A stretch of 64,000 bases of DNA. Origin: JABDIP01 sp965227455 (GTDB lineage: Bacteria > Pseudomonadota > Alphaproteobacteria > DSM-16000 > Inquilinaceae). The position numbers and the translations under genes are program-made. Shown here in pieces: positions 34,134 through 43,319 of this stretch. The notes beneath the pieces are model-generated. The model was not told the DNA's origin, searched no databases, and saw nothing but the letters and a program-made list of their open reading frames with translations. The DNA is taken from positions 1,612,001 to 1,676,000 of the forward strand of contig OZ245752.1 of NCBI GenBank assembly GCA_965227455.1. The letters are read 5' to 3'. Positions within the stretch are counted from its first letter, which is position 1. The number at the start of each line of letters is the position of its first letter.

Positions 34134-34269
34134 CCCCCTCACCCTCCCACGGCTTCGCCGCGGGTCCCTCCCTCTCCCACAAGGGGAGAGGGGTCCCAAT
34201 CCGTGCCAGCGTCATACCCCTCTCCCCTTGTGGGAGAGGGAGGGGCCCGCAAAGCGGGAGGGTGAGGGG
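34134..34269. repeat. Palindromic repeat, family B copy 1
   Basis: Outer arms CCCCTCACCCTCCC and GGGAGGGTGAGGGG, inner arms CCTCCCTCTCCCACAAGGGG and the complement CCCCTTGTGGGAGAGGGAGG. It lies inside the operon between the permease and binding-protein genes. Confidence 0.85.
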
Positions 34270-34345
34270 TCTCAAGATCAAGAATCGGAGCCGGCCGACG
34301 CCGGTTGTCGGGGGCTCTGACGGGCCCGAAACCAGGGAGGAAATG

Positions 34346-35854
34346 ATGAGAGAACGTGATCGCAAGAACTATCTGGCGTCCGTGACGGACCGCTATGTGC
34401 GCGGGGACATGTCCCGCCGTCGGTTCATTCGGGCTGCCACCAAGCTCGGCCTGGGTGCCGGCGCCTTCACCCTGGGCTCCAGCCTGCCCTTCCGCATGGG
34501 CGGCCAGAGCTTCAACATGGCGGCGGCCCAGGAGATCGTGCCCGATGCCGACATGATGGCCTGGCTCAGCGATGTCGGCCGCCCCTTCGCCGGCCAGACC
34601 ATCCGGCTGGCGACGGAATCCACGCCGCCCTCCAACGCCATCAACCAGCATCTGAAGGGCTTCTTCGAGGAGGCGACCGGCATCAATGTCGAGATCGAGG
34701 TGCTGCCGCTGGAGCAGGTGCTGCAGAAGCTGACCCTGGACGTGGCGTCCGGGCTGGGCACCTACGATCTCTACTATCTCGACCAGAGCTGGATGGCCAG
34801 CTTCTCCCAGGACGTCATCGATCCGCGCGAGAAATACGCGGCCAACAGCGAACTGGCGATGCCGGACTACAATTTCGACGACTTCCTGGTGCCGCTGGTC
34901 GACGGCATCTCGATGTACGAGGACACCATGGTCGGCGTGCCCTACGACATCCCGATCTTCATCACGATGTACCGCAAGGACGTCTATGAGGAGCTCGGTC
35001 TGGCGGTGCCGACGACGATGGATGAGTACATGGCCAATGCCGAGGCGATCCAGGAGGCCAAGGGTCCGGAGATCTACGGCACCACCGGCCAGATGAAGTC
35101 CGGCCATTACAGCCTGGAATGCGACTGGACGGCGTGGCTGTGGGGCCATGGCGGCTCGATATTCGGCCCGGACGGCAAGTTCAGCGGCAATGACGAGCAG
35201 GGCCTGGCGGCCATGGACTATTGGGTGCGGCTGAAGGAAAGCATGCCGCCGGGCGTGACCAGCTGGACCTGGGACGGCCAGGGCCAATCGGTCGGCCAGG
35301 GCATCGCCGGCCAGGTACTGAGCTGGGGCGAGTTCTTCCCGTCCTGGGACAATCCCGACAGCTCCATCGTCTCCGGCCTGATGGAGGCGGCGGTGCCGCC
35401 GGCGCCCAACGCCCTGCGCACGGTCGACGAGACCGGCTATGGCGAGATCCCCGGCGTCGGCCATCAGGGCGGCTCGTCCCTGGCCGTCTCGCGCTACTCC
35501 AAGAGCGAGGACGCGGCCTGGCTGTTCGCGCAATGGGCCACCTCCGCCGACACCCAGGTGTTCATCACCACGCTGGGCGGCGGCACCGGCCCGACCCGGA
35601 CCAGCGTCTATGACGATCCGCGGGTCAAGGCCAACGCCAAATACGGCATCGCCGGGACGACTCGCCACCTCGACGTGGTGCGGGCGACGATCGACAACCA
35701 TATGGGCTCCGAGCCGGATCTTCCGGAATGGGCCGAGCTGTCGAACGACACCATCCCGGTCGAGCTCGGCCGGTTCTTCGCCGGAGAGTACGACAGCGCC
35801 AAGGAGGCGATGGACTCCATCGCCGAAAAGGTCGACGACATCGTCTCCGGCTGA
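34346..35854 (+). CDS. ABC transporter extracellular solute-binding protein, Tat-exported
   Basis: 502 aa. AGGGAGGAA precedes tandem ATGs at 34343 and 34346; the second has the better spacing. The N-terminus contains SRRRFIRAATKLGLGAGAF, a twin-arginine signal, so the protein is likely exported folded. The mature part is a family 1 sugar-binding fold with DLYYLDQSWMASFS and AWLFAQWATS. It is flanked on both sides by palindromic repeats, which may raise its mRNA stability over the rest of the operon. Confidence 0.88.
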   Translation: MRERDRKNYLASVTDRYVRGDMSRRRFIRAATKLGLGAGAFTLGSSLPFRMGGQSFNMAAAQEIVPDADMMAWLSDVGRPFAGQTIRLATESTPPSNAINQHLKGFFEEATGINVEIEVLPLEQVLQKLTLDVASGLGTYDLYYLDQSWMASFSQDVIDPREKYAANSELAMPDYNFDDFLVPLVDGISMYEDTMVGVPYDIPIFITMYRKDVYEELGLAVPTTMDEYMANAEAIQEAKGPEIYGTTGQMKSGHYSLECDWTAWLWGHGGSIFGPDGKFSGNDEQGLAAMDYWVRLKESMPPGVTSWTWDGQGQSVGQGIAGQVLSWGEFFPSWDNPDSSIVSGLMEAAVPPAPNALRTVDETGYGEIPGVGHQGGSSLAVSRYSKSEDAAWLFAQWATSADTQVFITTLGGGTGPTRTSVYDDPRVKANAKYGIAGTTRHLDVVRATIDNHMGSEPDLPEWAELSNDTIPVELGRFFAGEYDSAKEAMDSIAEKVDDIVSG

Positions 35855-35910
35855 CGAGAGGAGCTGGGCCGCGGCGGAAGTCGCGGCCCAGCGCCGAAAG
35901 GACATGCCAA

Positions 35911-36056
35911 GCCCCCTCACCCTCCCACGGCTTCGCCGCGGGTCCCTCCCTCTCCCACAAGGGGAGAGGGGTGGAATTGCAGCGATCTGGAAAAGTGCCC
36001 CTCTCCCCTTGTGGGAGAGGGAGGGACCCGACGCGAAGCGTTGGGAGGGTGAGGGG
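35911..36056. repeat. Palindromic repeat, family B copy 2
   Basis: GCCCCCTCACCCTCCCACGG to CCGACGCGAAGCG...GGGAGGGTGAGGGG, with the inner CTCCCTCTCCCACAAGGGG hairpin. Nearly the same as copy 1, lying between the binding-protein and kinase genes. Confidence 0.85.
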
Positions 36057-36099
36057 TATGGCACAGCACATTCGGTTGTTCGCCATGTGAGAGTCGTCC

Positions 36100-37629
36100 A
36101 TGGCCGCTGAAAAAGACCTTGTCATCGGGATCGACTCCAGCACCCAGAGCACCAAGGCGATCGCCTGGGATGCGAAGGGCGGGGCCGTGGCCGAAGGCCG
36201 GGCCGATATCCCAATGTCCAGCCCGGCCCTGTTCCACCTTGAGCAGGATCCGGAAGACTGGTGGGCCTCGGCTCGCGATGCGCTGAAGGATCTGTTCGCC
36301 CAGATCGACCCGGCGCGCATCGCCGGTGTCGCCATCTCCAACCAGCGCGAGACCTTGGCTTTCCTGGACGCCGATGGGCGGTCGGTGCGCCCGGCGATCC
36401 TGTGGCTGGACGAGCGCGCCCGCCAGGAGGTGCACGATCTGTCGGAGATGCTGGGCGCCGACACCATCCACCGCATCACCGGTCGCTACCCGGATGTCAC
36501 CCCTTGCGTCTACACCTTCCTGTGGATGAAGCGGCATGAACCGGAGGCCTATGCCCGCACCGCCTGCTTCGCCGATGTGCAGGCCGCCCTCGTCCATCGC
36601 CTGACCGGCCATCTGCGCACCGGCTGGATCAGCGCCGACCCGCTCGGGTTGTTCGACCTGGAGGCCAAGCGCTGGTCGCCGGAGATCATGGAGCCGCTGG
36701 GCCTGACGCCGGACCGGCTGCCCGAGGTTCATCCGCCTGGCACGTTGCTGGGCGAAGTCATGCCCGATGCGGCCGAGGCGACCGGCCTGCCGGTCGGAAC
36801 CCCGGTCTTCGCCGCCGGCGGCGACGGGCAATGCGCCGGGCTGGGCACCAACTGTACCCGCTCCGACCGGGCCTACATCAATCTCGGCACCGCGCTGGTC
36901 TCCGGCGTCTGGTCGCCGGGTTACGCCTATGACCGCGCCTGGCGGACCGAGCTCGCGGCACAGGGGGACGGCTACATCCTGGAGAACTGCCTGCGCTCCG
37001 GCGCCTATCTGGTGAACTGGTTCGTCGACCAATTCATGCCGGACGGCCGCGACGACCCGGAGGTCTTCACCAAGCTGGAGGCGGCGGCCCAAGAGATCCC
37101 CATCGGCAGCGACGGGCTGATGGCCCTGCCCTACTGGTCCGGCGTCATGGATCCGCATTGGGATGCCAGTGCGCGGGGCTGCCTGATCGGCCTGGGCGGC
37201 GACCATACCCCGGCCCATGTCTACCGCGCCCTGATCGAGGGCATGACCCTGGACCAGGTGTTGCGCACCGGCCTGATGGAACGCAATGCCGGCCTTACGG
37301 TCAGCGAATACCTGGCCATCGGCGGCGGCGCCCAGAGCCCGCTCTGGCGCCAGATGCTGGCCGACGCGTCCGGCAAGACCATCCTGATCAGCGATACGGT
37401 CGAGGCATCGGCCCTGGGGGCCGGCATGATCGCCGCCGCCGGCTGCGGCTGGTACGAGACCATCACCGCCGCGGCCGAGGGCATGGCCGGCGCCACCCGG
37501 CCGGTCGAGCCCGATCCGTCGCGCACGCCGCGCTATGCTGCGCTGCTCGAGATCTATCGCGATCTCTACAGTGCCACCGCCGAGACCAGCCGCCGGCTTG
37601 TCGCCTTCGCCTCGGAGGCCCGATCATGA
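36100..37629 (+). CDS. FGGY-family carbohydrate kinase
   Basis: 509 aa, two actin-like ATPase domains. The start is VIGIDSSTQSTKAIAWD (phosphate-1 motif), the substrate part ISNQRETLAFLD, and the C-terminal domain YLAIGGGAQSPLWRQMLAD with the adenosine motif. It is closest in look to xylulokinase and related polyol/ketose kinases. It presumably phosphorylates the imported sugar alcohol or ketose. The stop overlaps the next start as ATGA. Confidence 0.88.
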   Translation: MAAEKDLVIGIDSSTQSTKAIAWDAKGGAVAEGRADIPMSSPALFHLEQDPEDWWASARDALKDLFAQIDPARIAGVAISNQRETLAFLDADGRSVRPAILWLDERARQEVHDLSEMLGADTIHRITGRYPDVTPCVYTFLWMKRHEPEAYARTACFADVQAALVHRLTGHLRTGWISADPLGLFDLEAKRWSPEIMEPLGLTPDRLPEVHPPGTLLGEVMPDAAEATGLPVGTPVFAAGGDGQCAGLGTNCTRSDRAYINLGTALVSGVWSPGYAYDRAWRTELAAQGDGYILENCLRSGAYLVNWFVDQFMPDGRDDPEVFTKLEAAAQEIPIGSDGLMALPYWSGVMDPHWDASARGCLIGLGGDHTPAHVYRALIEGMTLDQVLRTGLMERNAGLTVSEYLAIGGGAQSPLWRQMLADASGKTILISDTVEASALGAGMIAAAGCGWYETITAAAEGMAGATRPVEPDPSRTPRYAALLEIYRDLYSATAETSRRLVAFASEARS

Positions 37630-38942
37630 CCGCTCCCCACAGCTTCGGTGGCGTGATCGACCCGCTGGTGCGCGGCGAATGGCAGGTTCCGGCGACCGGA
37701 GAATTCGCCTCCATCCCCATCGAGAGCATCGTCATCGCGGAGGACCTGGACGGCGCCGAGGCCGATCTGGTGGCGCCGCTGCATGGCGGCAAGAGCACCC
37801 TGGTGGTCAGCGACCAATTCACTCGCGAGGCGCTCGGCGAGCGCGTCTTCCGGGCCCTGGCGCCCCGGGGCAATGTCGGCGAATTCGTCTGGGAGAATCC
37901 GCGCTGCACCGATGAAGGCGTGGCGGAGCTGAACGAGGCCACCCGGCATGCCGAGGCGCTGATCGCCGTCGGCTCCGGCACGGTCAGCGACAGCGTGAAA
38001 TACGCCACCTTCCAGTCGGGGCGGGAATATTCGGTGTTCCCGACCTCGCCGATGAACGCCTACACCACGTCCACCGCCTCGGTCTCGATCGGCGGCATGA
38101 AGCACTCGATCTCCTGCCATTCGGCCCGGGGCGTGTTCTGCGATCTCGGCGTGCTGGCCAAATGCCCACCGCGGCTGATCCGCGCCGCCTTCGCCGATGT
38201 GGTCTGCCGGACCACCGCCCAGGTGGACTGGCTGATGTCGCATCTGCTGTTCGACACGCCCTATACCGACACGCCCTATGTGCTGCTGGCCTATGACGAG
38301 GACAGCATGCTCGACCATGCCGCCGAGATCACCTCGGGCAAGCTGGAGCCGCTGGCCACCCTGACCCGGATCGCCACGGTGATGGGGCTCGGAACCTCCT
38401 TCACCGGCACCACCCATGTGGGCAGCATGGCCGAACACATGATCTCCCACTACATCGACATGTTCGCCGGCGACCGCCATCCCGGCACCTCCCATGGCGA
38501 GCAGGTCGGTGTCGCCACCCTCACCTGCTCGGCGCTTCAGAACCGCATCCTGGGCGCCGACACGCCGCCGGAGATCCGCCCGACCGAGATTCCGGATGCC
38601 GAGCTCACCGACCGCTACGGCCCGGCCATGGCGGATTCGATGCGCGAGCAGACCGGGCGCAAGGCCATCGATGGCGAGATGGCGGACGCGCTGAACGCGC
38701 GCTTCGCCGGTGGCTGGCAGGACTTCGTCGCGCCGCTGCGGCAGGTCATGGTACCGCTGGACCGGCTGACGGAGGCGATGACCCGGGCCGGGTCCCAGCG
38801 TACCGCCGCGGAGCTGGATCTGGACGTCGACTTCTACCGCGACGGGGTGCGCCATGCGCGCTTCAGCCGCGACCGCTTCACCATCCTCGACCTGGCCGGC
38901 GACAGCGGCCAGCTCGAGACATTCGCCGCCGGCTGCGGCTAG
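37626..38942 (+). CDS. Glycerol-1-phosphate-dehydrogenase-like (AraM/EgsA-type) metal-dependent dehydrogenase
   Basis: 438 aa. NAD motif and phosphate-binding loop AVGSGTVSDSVKYATF, then FPTSPMNAYTTSTASVSIGG; a Zn/Ni site is likely formed by an Asp and the His residues around SMAEHMISHYIDM and TSHGEQVG. This is the dehydroquinate-synthase-like fold of sn-glycerol-1-phosphate dehydrogenase. In a catabolic operon it would oxidise a polyol phosphate to a ketose phosphate. Translationally coupled to the kinase gene (ATGA). Confidence 0.82.
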   Translation: MTAPHSFGGVIDPLVRGEWQVPATGEFASIPIESIVIAEDLDGAEADLVAPLHGGKSTLVVSDQFTREALGERVFRALAPRGNVGEFVWENPRCTDEGVAELNEATRHAEALIAVGSGTVSDSVKYATFQSGREYSVFPTSPMNAYTTSTASVSIGGMKHSISCHSARGVFCDLGVLAKCPPRLIRAAFADVVCRTTAQVDWLMSHLLFDTPYTDTPYVLLAYDEDSMLDHAAEITSGKLEPLATLTRIATVMGLGTSFTGTTHVGSMAEHMISHYIDMFAGDRHPGTSHGEQVGVATLTCSALQNRILGADTPPEIRPTEIPDAELTDRYGPAMADSMREQTGRKAIDGEMADALNARFAGGWQDFVAPLRQVMVPLDRLTEAMTRAGSQRTAAELDLDVDFYRDGVRHARFSRDRFTILDLAGDSGQLETFAAGCG

Positions 38943-38958
38943 GGAACTGGGATAGGCA

Positions 38959-40026
38959 ATGGCCACGGTCGAATACGACAAGGTCGGCAAGCAATTCGGG
39001 TCGATCCGGGTGATGGAGGACATCTCCTTCACCATCGGCGACCATCGCTTCGTGGTGCTGCTGGGCCCGTCCGGCTGCGGCAAGACCACGCTGCTGCGTA
39101 TGACCGCCGGCCTGGAGACCATCAGCGAGGGCGAAATCCGCATCGCCGGCCAGACGATGAACAAGGTCCATCCGCGGGACCGCGACATCGCCATGGTGTT
39201 CCAGAACTACGCCCTCTATCCGCAGATGAACGTGTTCGACAACATCGCCTTCAGCCTGCAGGTGCGCAAACAGCCGGCCGAGGAGATCAAAAAGCAGGTC
39301 GAATGGGCGGCGGAGCTGCTGAACCTCTCCCCCTATCTCGACCGCCTTCCCAAGGCGCTGTCCGGCGGCCAGCGCCAGCGGGTCGCCATGGGCCGGGCGC
39401 TGGTGCGCCATCCCAAGGTGTTCCTGTTCGACGAGCCGCTCTCCAACCTGGACGCCAAGCTGCGCGGACAGATGCGATACGAGATCCGGCGCATCCACAA
39501 CCGGCTCAACACCACCACCGTCTATGTCACCCACGACCAGATTGAGGCCATGACCATGGCCGACGAGGTGGTGGTGATGCGCGACGGCAATATCGAGCAG
39601 ATCGGCACCCCGGAGGATATCTACGACCGGCCGGCCAATTGCTTCGTCGCCGATTTCATCGGCTCGCCGTCGATCAACTTCCTCAAGGGAGAGATCGATG
39701 GCGGCGAGACCGGGGCGGTGTGCCGTGTCGGCTCGGTCTCCCTGCCGCTGCCCAACGACGCGGCGGTGGATCGCGGCACCGAAGTGGTATTGGGCGTGCG
39801 CCCGGTGGATATCAGCGTCGGCGATGGCGGCGCGGTGCCCGCCGAGGTGATCCTGGTCGAATCCACCGGTGCCGAGTCCCATCTGCTGCTGAATGTGGAA
39901 GGCAATGAGTTCCGCGCCGTGACGTCGGGGCGGTTCCGGGCCAATCCCGGCGACGCCTGCCGGCTGGGCATCGATCCCGGGACCATTCACGTCTTCGACG
40001 CCGCCAGCGAGAAGAGGCTCGGCTGA
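38959..40026 (+). CDS. ABC transporter ATP-binding protein (MalK/UgpC type)
   Basis: 355 aa. Walker A GPSGCGKTT at residues 36-44, signature LSGGQRQRVAMGRAL near 134-148, Walker B VFLFDEPLSNLD, and a C-terminal TOBE/OB domain with VVLGVRPVDISV. It energises the MalF/MalG-type permeases of the same operon. Its stop overlaps the next ATG by one base (TGATG). Confidence 0.93.
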   Translation: MATVEYDKVGKQFGSIRVMEDISFTIGDHRFVVLLGPSGCGKTTLLRMTAGLETISEGEIRIAGQTMNKVHPRDRDIAMVFQNYALYPQMNVFDNIAFSLQVRKQPAEEIKKQVEWAAELLNLSPYLDRLPKALSGGQRQRVAMGRALVRHPKVFLFDEPLSNLDAKLRGQMRYEIRRIHNRLNTTTVYVTHDQIEAMTMADEVVVMRDGNIEQIGTPEDIYDRPANCFVADFIGSPSINFLKGEIDGGETGAVCRVGSVSLPLPNDAAVDRGTEVVLGVRPVDISVGDGGAVPAEVILVESTGAESHLLLNVEGNEFRAVTSGRFRANPGDACRLGIDPGTIHVFDAASEKRLG

Positions 40027-41099
40027 TGGCGACGGTGCTGATCCTCGGGGCCGGGGTGATGGGCAGCGCCATTGCCGTTCCCGCCGCCGATAACGGCCAT
40101 CGGGTCCGGCTGGTCGGCACCCATCTGGACGGCGCCATCGTCGATGCGCTGATGATCGACCGGTCCGCCCATCCGACCCTGCACGCACCCCTGCCCGACA
40201 GCATCGAGCCTTACGCCATCGACGCGTTGACGCCGGCGCTGGCGGAGGGGGCCGATCTCATCATCATCGGGGTCTCGAGCCCCGGCATCCCGTGGGCGAT
40301 GGACCAGCTCGAACGCTGCCTCCGGCGCCCGGTCCCCATCGCCCTGGTGACCAAGGGGCTGCGTCAGTCCGGCTCCGAACTCGGGACCTTTACGGATGCC
40401 GTCGCCGAGCGCATGTCGGCACCGGTGATCGGCATCGGCGGCCCCTGCATCGCCAAGGAACTTGCCGACCGGCAACCGACCGCCGTGGTCTATGCTGGCG
40501 ACGATCCTGCAGTGCTGGAACATGTGACCGGGCTGATGCAGACCGCCTATTACCGCATCTCCCGGAGCCGGGACATGGCCGGAGTGGAGGTCTGCGCGGC
40601 GCTGAAGAACCTGCTGGCAATCGCCGTCAGCGCCATGTACGCCCGCCATGTCGAGCGCAATCCGCAGCCGGCCAAGCCGCGGGCGATGAACCCGGCGGCG
40701 GCGGTGTTCAACCAGGCGGTGCGCGAGATGGCCGGGCTGGCCGCGTGGCTCGGCGGCAATGCCATGACGGCCTATGACCTGGCGGGTCTGGGCGACCTGC
40801 ATGTGACCGTCGGCGGCGGCCGCAACAGCCGGCTCGGCAGCCATCTCGGCGGGGGCATGGCGGTCTCCGAGGCCCTGGAAGGGCCGATGGCCGGCCTGAC
40901 CGTGGAGGGTGTCGACACCGGCCGGGTGTTGGCGCCGGCCCTGGAAGCGGCCTTCGCCTCGGGACGGCTGGACCGGGCCGATTTCCCGGTCGTCCGCGCC
41001 CTGATCGCCGCCATTCTCGACGATACGCCGCTGGCCATCGGTTTCGCCGGGCTGCGGCCGGACCCAGCCATGCCGACAGACAGGAGACAGCACGCATGA
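40026..41099 (+). CDS. GpsA-like NAD(P)-dependent glycerol-3-phosphate dehydrogenase family protein
   Basis: 357 aa. Rossmann motif LILGAGVMGSAIAVP (G8-x-G10-x2-G13), catalytic-Lys region GVEVCAALKNLLAIAVS and the C-terminal helical domain with NPAAAVFNQAVREM. A housekeeping gpsA would not normally sit in a transport operon, so this is likely a paralogue acting on a tetrose/pentose polyol phosphate. It overlaps both neighbours by 1 and 4 bases. Confidence 0.82.
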   Translation: MATVLILGAGVMGSAIAVPAADNGHRVRLVGTHLDGAIVDALMIDRSAHPTLHAPLPDSIEPYAIDALTPALAEGADLIIIGVSSPGIPWAMDQLERCLRRPVPIALVTKGLRQSGSELGTFTDAVAERMSAPVIGIGGPCIAKELADRQPTAVVYAGDDPAVLEHVTGLMQTAYYRISRSRDMAGVEVCAALKNLLAIAVSAMYARHVERNPQPAKPRAMNPAAAVFNQAVREMAGLAAWLGGNAMTAYDLAGLGDLHVTVGGGRNSRLGSHLGGGMAVSEALEGPMAGLTVEGVDTGRVLAPALEAAFASGRLDRADFPVVRALIAAILDDTPLAIGFAGLRPDPAMPTDRRQHA

Positions 41100-41563
41100 G
41101 CACACCGGAACCGAAGGTCCGCACCGTCGGCATCGGCTGCGACCATCTCGGACTGGAGCTGAAGCGCAGCCTGCGCGCCCATCTGGAAGCGCAGGGTCTC
41201 GCCGTCACCGATATCGGCGTCGATGGCGAGGAGCCCGTGGATTATCCGGATATCGGCGCCGCCCTGGCGCGGCGGCTGGCCGAGGGCGCCTTCGAGCGCG
41301 GCGTGCTGGTCTGCGGCACCGGCGCCGGCATGGCGATCGCCGCCAACAAGGTGCCCGGCGTGCGCGCCGTCTGCGTCACCGACCCCTATACCGCCGAGCG
41401 CGCCATCGCCTCCAACAACGCCCAGGTGATCACCTTCGGTGCCCAGATCACCGGCGCCTCGGTCGCCCGCATGCTGCTGGACATATACCTCTCCAACGAT
41501 TTCCAGGGCGGCCGCTCCGCCCCCAAGGTCGCCAAGCTGGAAGCGCTGGACCAGGACCGATAG
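41096..41563 (+). CDS. RpiB/LacAB-family sugar-phosphate isomerase
   Basis: 155 aa. Active-site Cys73 in VLVCGTGAGMAIAANKVPGV and the RpiB pattern SNNAQVITFGAQITG; the N-terminal CDHLGLELK matches the phosphate-binding loop. Compared with RpiB, the residue after CGTG is Ala instead of Ile. Family members isomerise ribose-5-phosphate, allose-6-phosphate or, in tetritol pathways, erythrulose-4-phosphate. Last gene of the polyol operon, followed by a palindromic repeat. Confidence 0.88.
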   Translation: MSTPEPKVRTVGIGCDHLGLELKRSLRAHLEAQGLAVTDIGVDGEEPVDYPDIGAALARRLAEGAFERGVLVCGTGAGMAIAANKVPGVRAVCVTDPYTAERAIASNNAQVITFGAQITGASVARMLLDIYLSNDFQGGRSAPKVAKLEALDQDR

Positions 41564-41589
41564 GCGATCTGCCATCGAGTTTTCTTAAG

Positions 41590-41724
41590 CCCCCTCACCC
41601 TCCCAACGCTTCGCGTCGGGCCCCTCCCTCTCCCGCAGGGGGAGAGGGGTGTTCTTTGCCCGGTTCAAAGACCCCTCTCCCCTTGCGGGAGAGGGAGGGG
41701 CCCGCGAAGCGGGAGGGTGAGGGG
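41590..41724. repeat. Palindromic repeat, family B copy 3
   Basis: CCCCCTCACCCTCCCAACGC at the left and GCGGGAGGGTGAGGGG at the right, with inner CTCCCTCTCCCGCAGGGGG and complement. It sits between the convergent RpiB-like and MocR-type genes and can end transcripts from both. Confidence 0.85.
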
Positions 41725-41752
41725 TCTTGAGAAGGCTTGATCGAAGATCGCA

Positions 41753-43210
41753 TCAGCCAACGGCCACCTGTTCAAGGACACCCGCTAGAATCTCCGTCGC
41801 GGCCTCCAGTGCCTCCTCGTCCCAGCCGGCATAGCCGAGCAGCAAACCCCCGATCGGGTTGTCGCCGCGATAGAGGGTCGAGAGCGGCGACACGTCGATG
41901 CCGGCCCGCATGCAGTGCCCGGCCACCGCCACATCGTCGCAATCGCCAAAGCGGCCGGAGAACCTGGCGACCAGATGCATGCCGTAATCCTGCGGCTCCA
42001 CATGCAGCAATCCCCCGTGCCGTCTTTCTAGGGCGGCCAGCAGAGCCTGCTGCCGGGCCGCGTAGAGCCGGCGCATGCGGCGGATATGGGTGGCAAAGGC
42101 GCCGCTGGCGACGAATTCGGCGAGCGCCGGCTGGGCGACCATGGAGGCCTGGCCGCCGAATTGCCGCTGCACCGCCAGCAGATCGTCGACGGCCGCGTCC
42201 GGCGCCACCACATAGCCCAGCCGCAGGGCCCGGAACATGACCTTGGTGAAGCTGCCGAGATAGAGCACCCGGCCGCCCTCGCCCAGCCCGGCCAGCGGCG
42301 CGATCGGACGGCCGGCATAGCGGAACTCGCTGTCGTAATCGTCCTCGATCACGAAACCCCCGGCCTCGGACGCCCAATCCAGCAGCGCCAGCCGCCGCGC
42401 CAGGGTCATGGTCATGCCGAGCGGGAACTGTCGCGATGGGGTGACGACCGCCAGCCGGGCGTTCGGCGCGGCCTGCCGGCCCGCGATGACATCCAGCCCA
42501 CCGGCATCGACCGGAACCGGAACCGGCCGCATTCCGGCCGCCGCGAGCGCGCTATGGGTCTTGGGATAGCCCGGATCCTCGACCCAGGCCGCATCGCCGG
42601 TGCGCAGCAGGCCCCGCGCAACCAGCTCGATGGATTCGGTGGCGCTGGCGGTGACGATCACCTGCCGCCAATCGCAGGGCACCCCGCGCACCAGGCGCAG
42701 ATGATCGGCGATCGCCCGACGCAGCGGCGCGAACCCGCCCGGCGTTCCGAACAGCATCTGCACATCCGGGCGGCGCCAGCTGCGGGCCAGCGCCCGGCTC
42801 CACGCCCCGGCCGGAAAGGCATCCGGGTCCGGGGCCCCGAGATCGAAAGGGCGGCCCGGCAATCTCGGCTGGGACCCGGCCGCCGATGGCGGCAACGGGT
42901 CGGCATCCTTGCCAGGATCCAGGGGTGCGCGGCGCAGCGGCCGCTCGGGCAGCTCGGCCACGAACACCCCGGAGCCGCGTCGCCCTTCCAGGAATCCTTC
43001 CGCCGAGAGCTGGTCATAGGCGGTGACCGCCGTTGTCCGCGAGATGCCAAGCTCCGCCGCCAGCGACCGGGTGGCCGGCAGGCGACGGCCGGGAGGCAGC
43101 CTCCCGCCCAGGATCAGGTCCCGGACCTGGCGATAGAGCTGCAGCGACAGCGGCAGGGGCGACGCCCGGTCGAGGGACAGGGCCAGGGTCGCACCGGCCG
43201 GTTTCGACAT
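41753..43210 (-). CDS. MocR/PdxR-type regulator (GntR helix-turn-helix fused to aminotransferase fold)
   Basis: 485 aa. An N-terminal GntR winged helix (residues about 15-85: LPATRSLAAELGISRTTAVT) is joined by a linker to a fold-type-I aminotransferase domain with the PLP Lys in YLGSFTKVMFRALRLGY. MocR proteins bind PLP and control vitamin B6 or related genes. It is divergent from a PNPOx-like flavoprotein gene, with GATTGG repeats in the 109-base gap. Confidence 0.9.
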   Translation of the reverse strand: MSKPAGATLALSLDRASPLPLSLQLYRQVRDLILGGRLPPGRRLPATRSLAAELGISRTTAVTAYDQLSAEGFLEGRRGSGVFVAELPERPLRRAPLDPGKDADPLPPSAAGSQPRLPGRPFDLGAPDPDAFPAGAWSRALARSWRRPDVQMLFGTPGGFAPLRRAIADHLRLVRGVPCDWRQVIVTASATESIELVARGLLRTGDAAWVEDPGYPKTHSALAAAGMRPVPVPVDAGGLDVIAGRQAAPNARLAVVTPSRQFPLGMTMTLARRLALLDWASEAGGFVIEDDYDSEFRYAGRPIAPLAGLGEGGRVLYLGSFTKVMFRALRLGYVVAPDAAVDDLLAVQRQFGGQASMVAQPALAEFVASGAFATHIRRMRRLYAARQQALLAALERRHGGLLHVEPQDYGMHLVARFSGRFGDCDDVAVAGHCMRAGIDVSPLSTLYRGDNPIGGLLLGYAGWDEEALEAATEILAGVLEQVAVG

Positions 43211-43229
43211 GGTCCGCTCCGTCCAAGAA

Positions 43230-43304
43230 GATTGGTATGCGATTTTTCTATCAGATTGGCTCTTCGCGACAAACCAATTGAAAGCTATTCAAGGCGCCGA
43301 TTGG
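43230..43304. promoter_or_regulatory. GATTGG repeats in the MocR divergent region
   Basis: GATTGG occurs at 43230, 43254 and 43299, plus an inverted CCAATT at 43274-43279. MocR regulators characteristically bind direct repeats of about this length, so these are candidate boxes. The third copy overlaps the Shine-Dalgarno (GGAGG) of the flavoprotein gene. Confidence 0.5.
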
Positions 43305-43319
43305 ATGGAGGCCAGTTTC

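Noticed and set aside
40026..41099. Housekeeping gpsA
   Set aside because: Its place inside an ABC/kinase/isomerase operon with overlapping starts argues for a pathway-specific paralogue, though the sequence alone cannot exclude a biosynthetic role.
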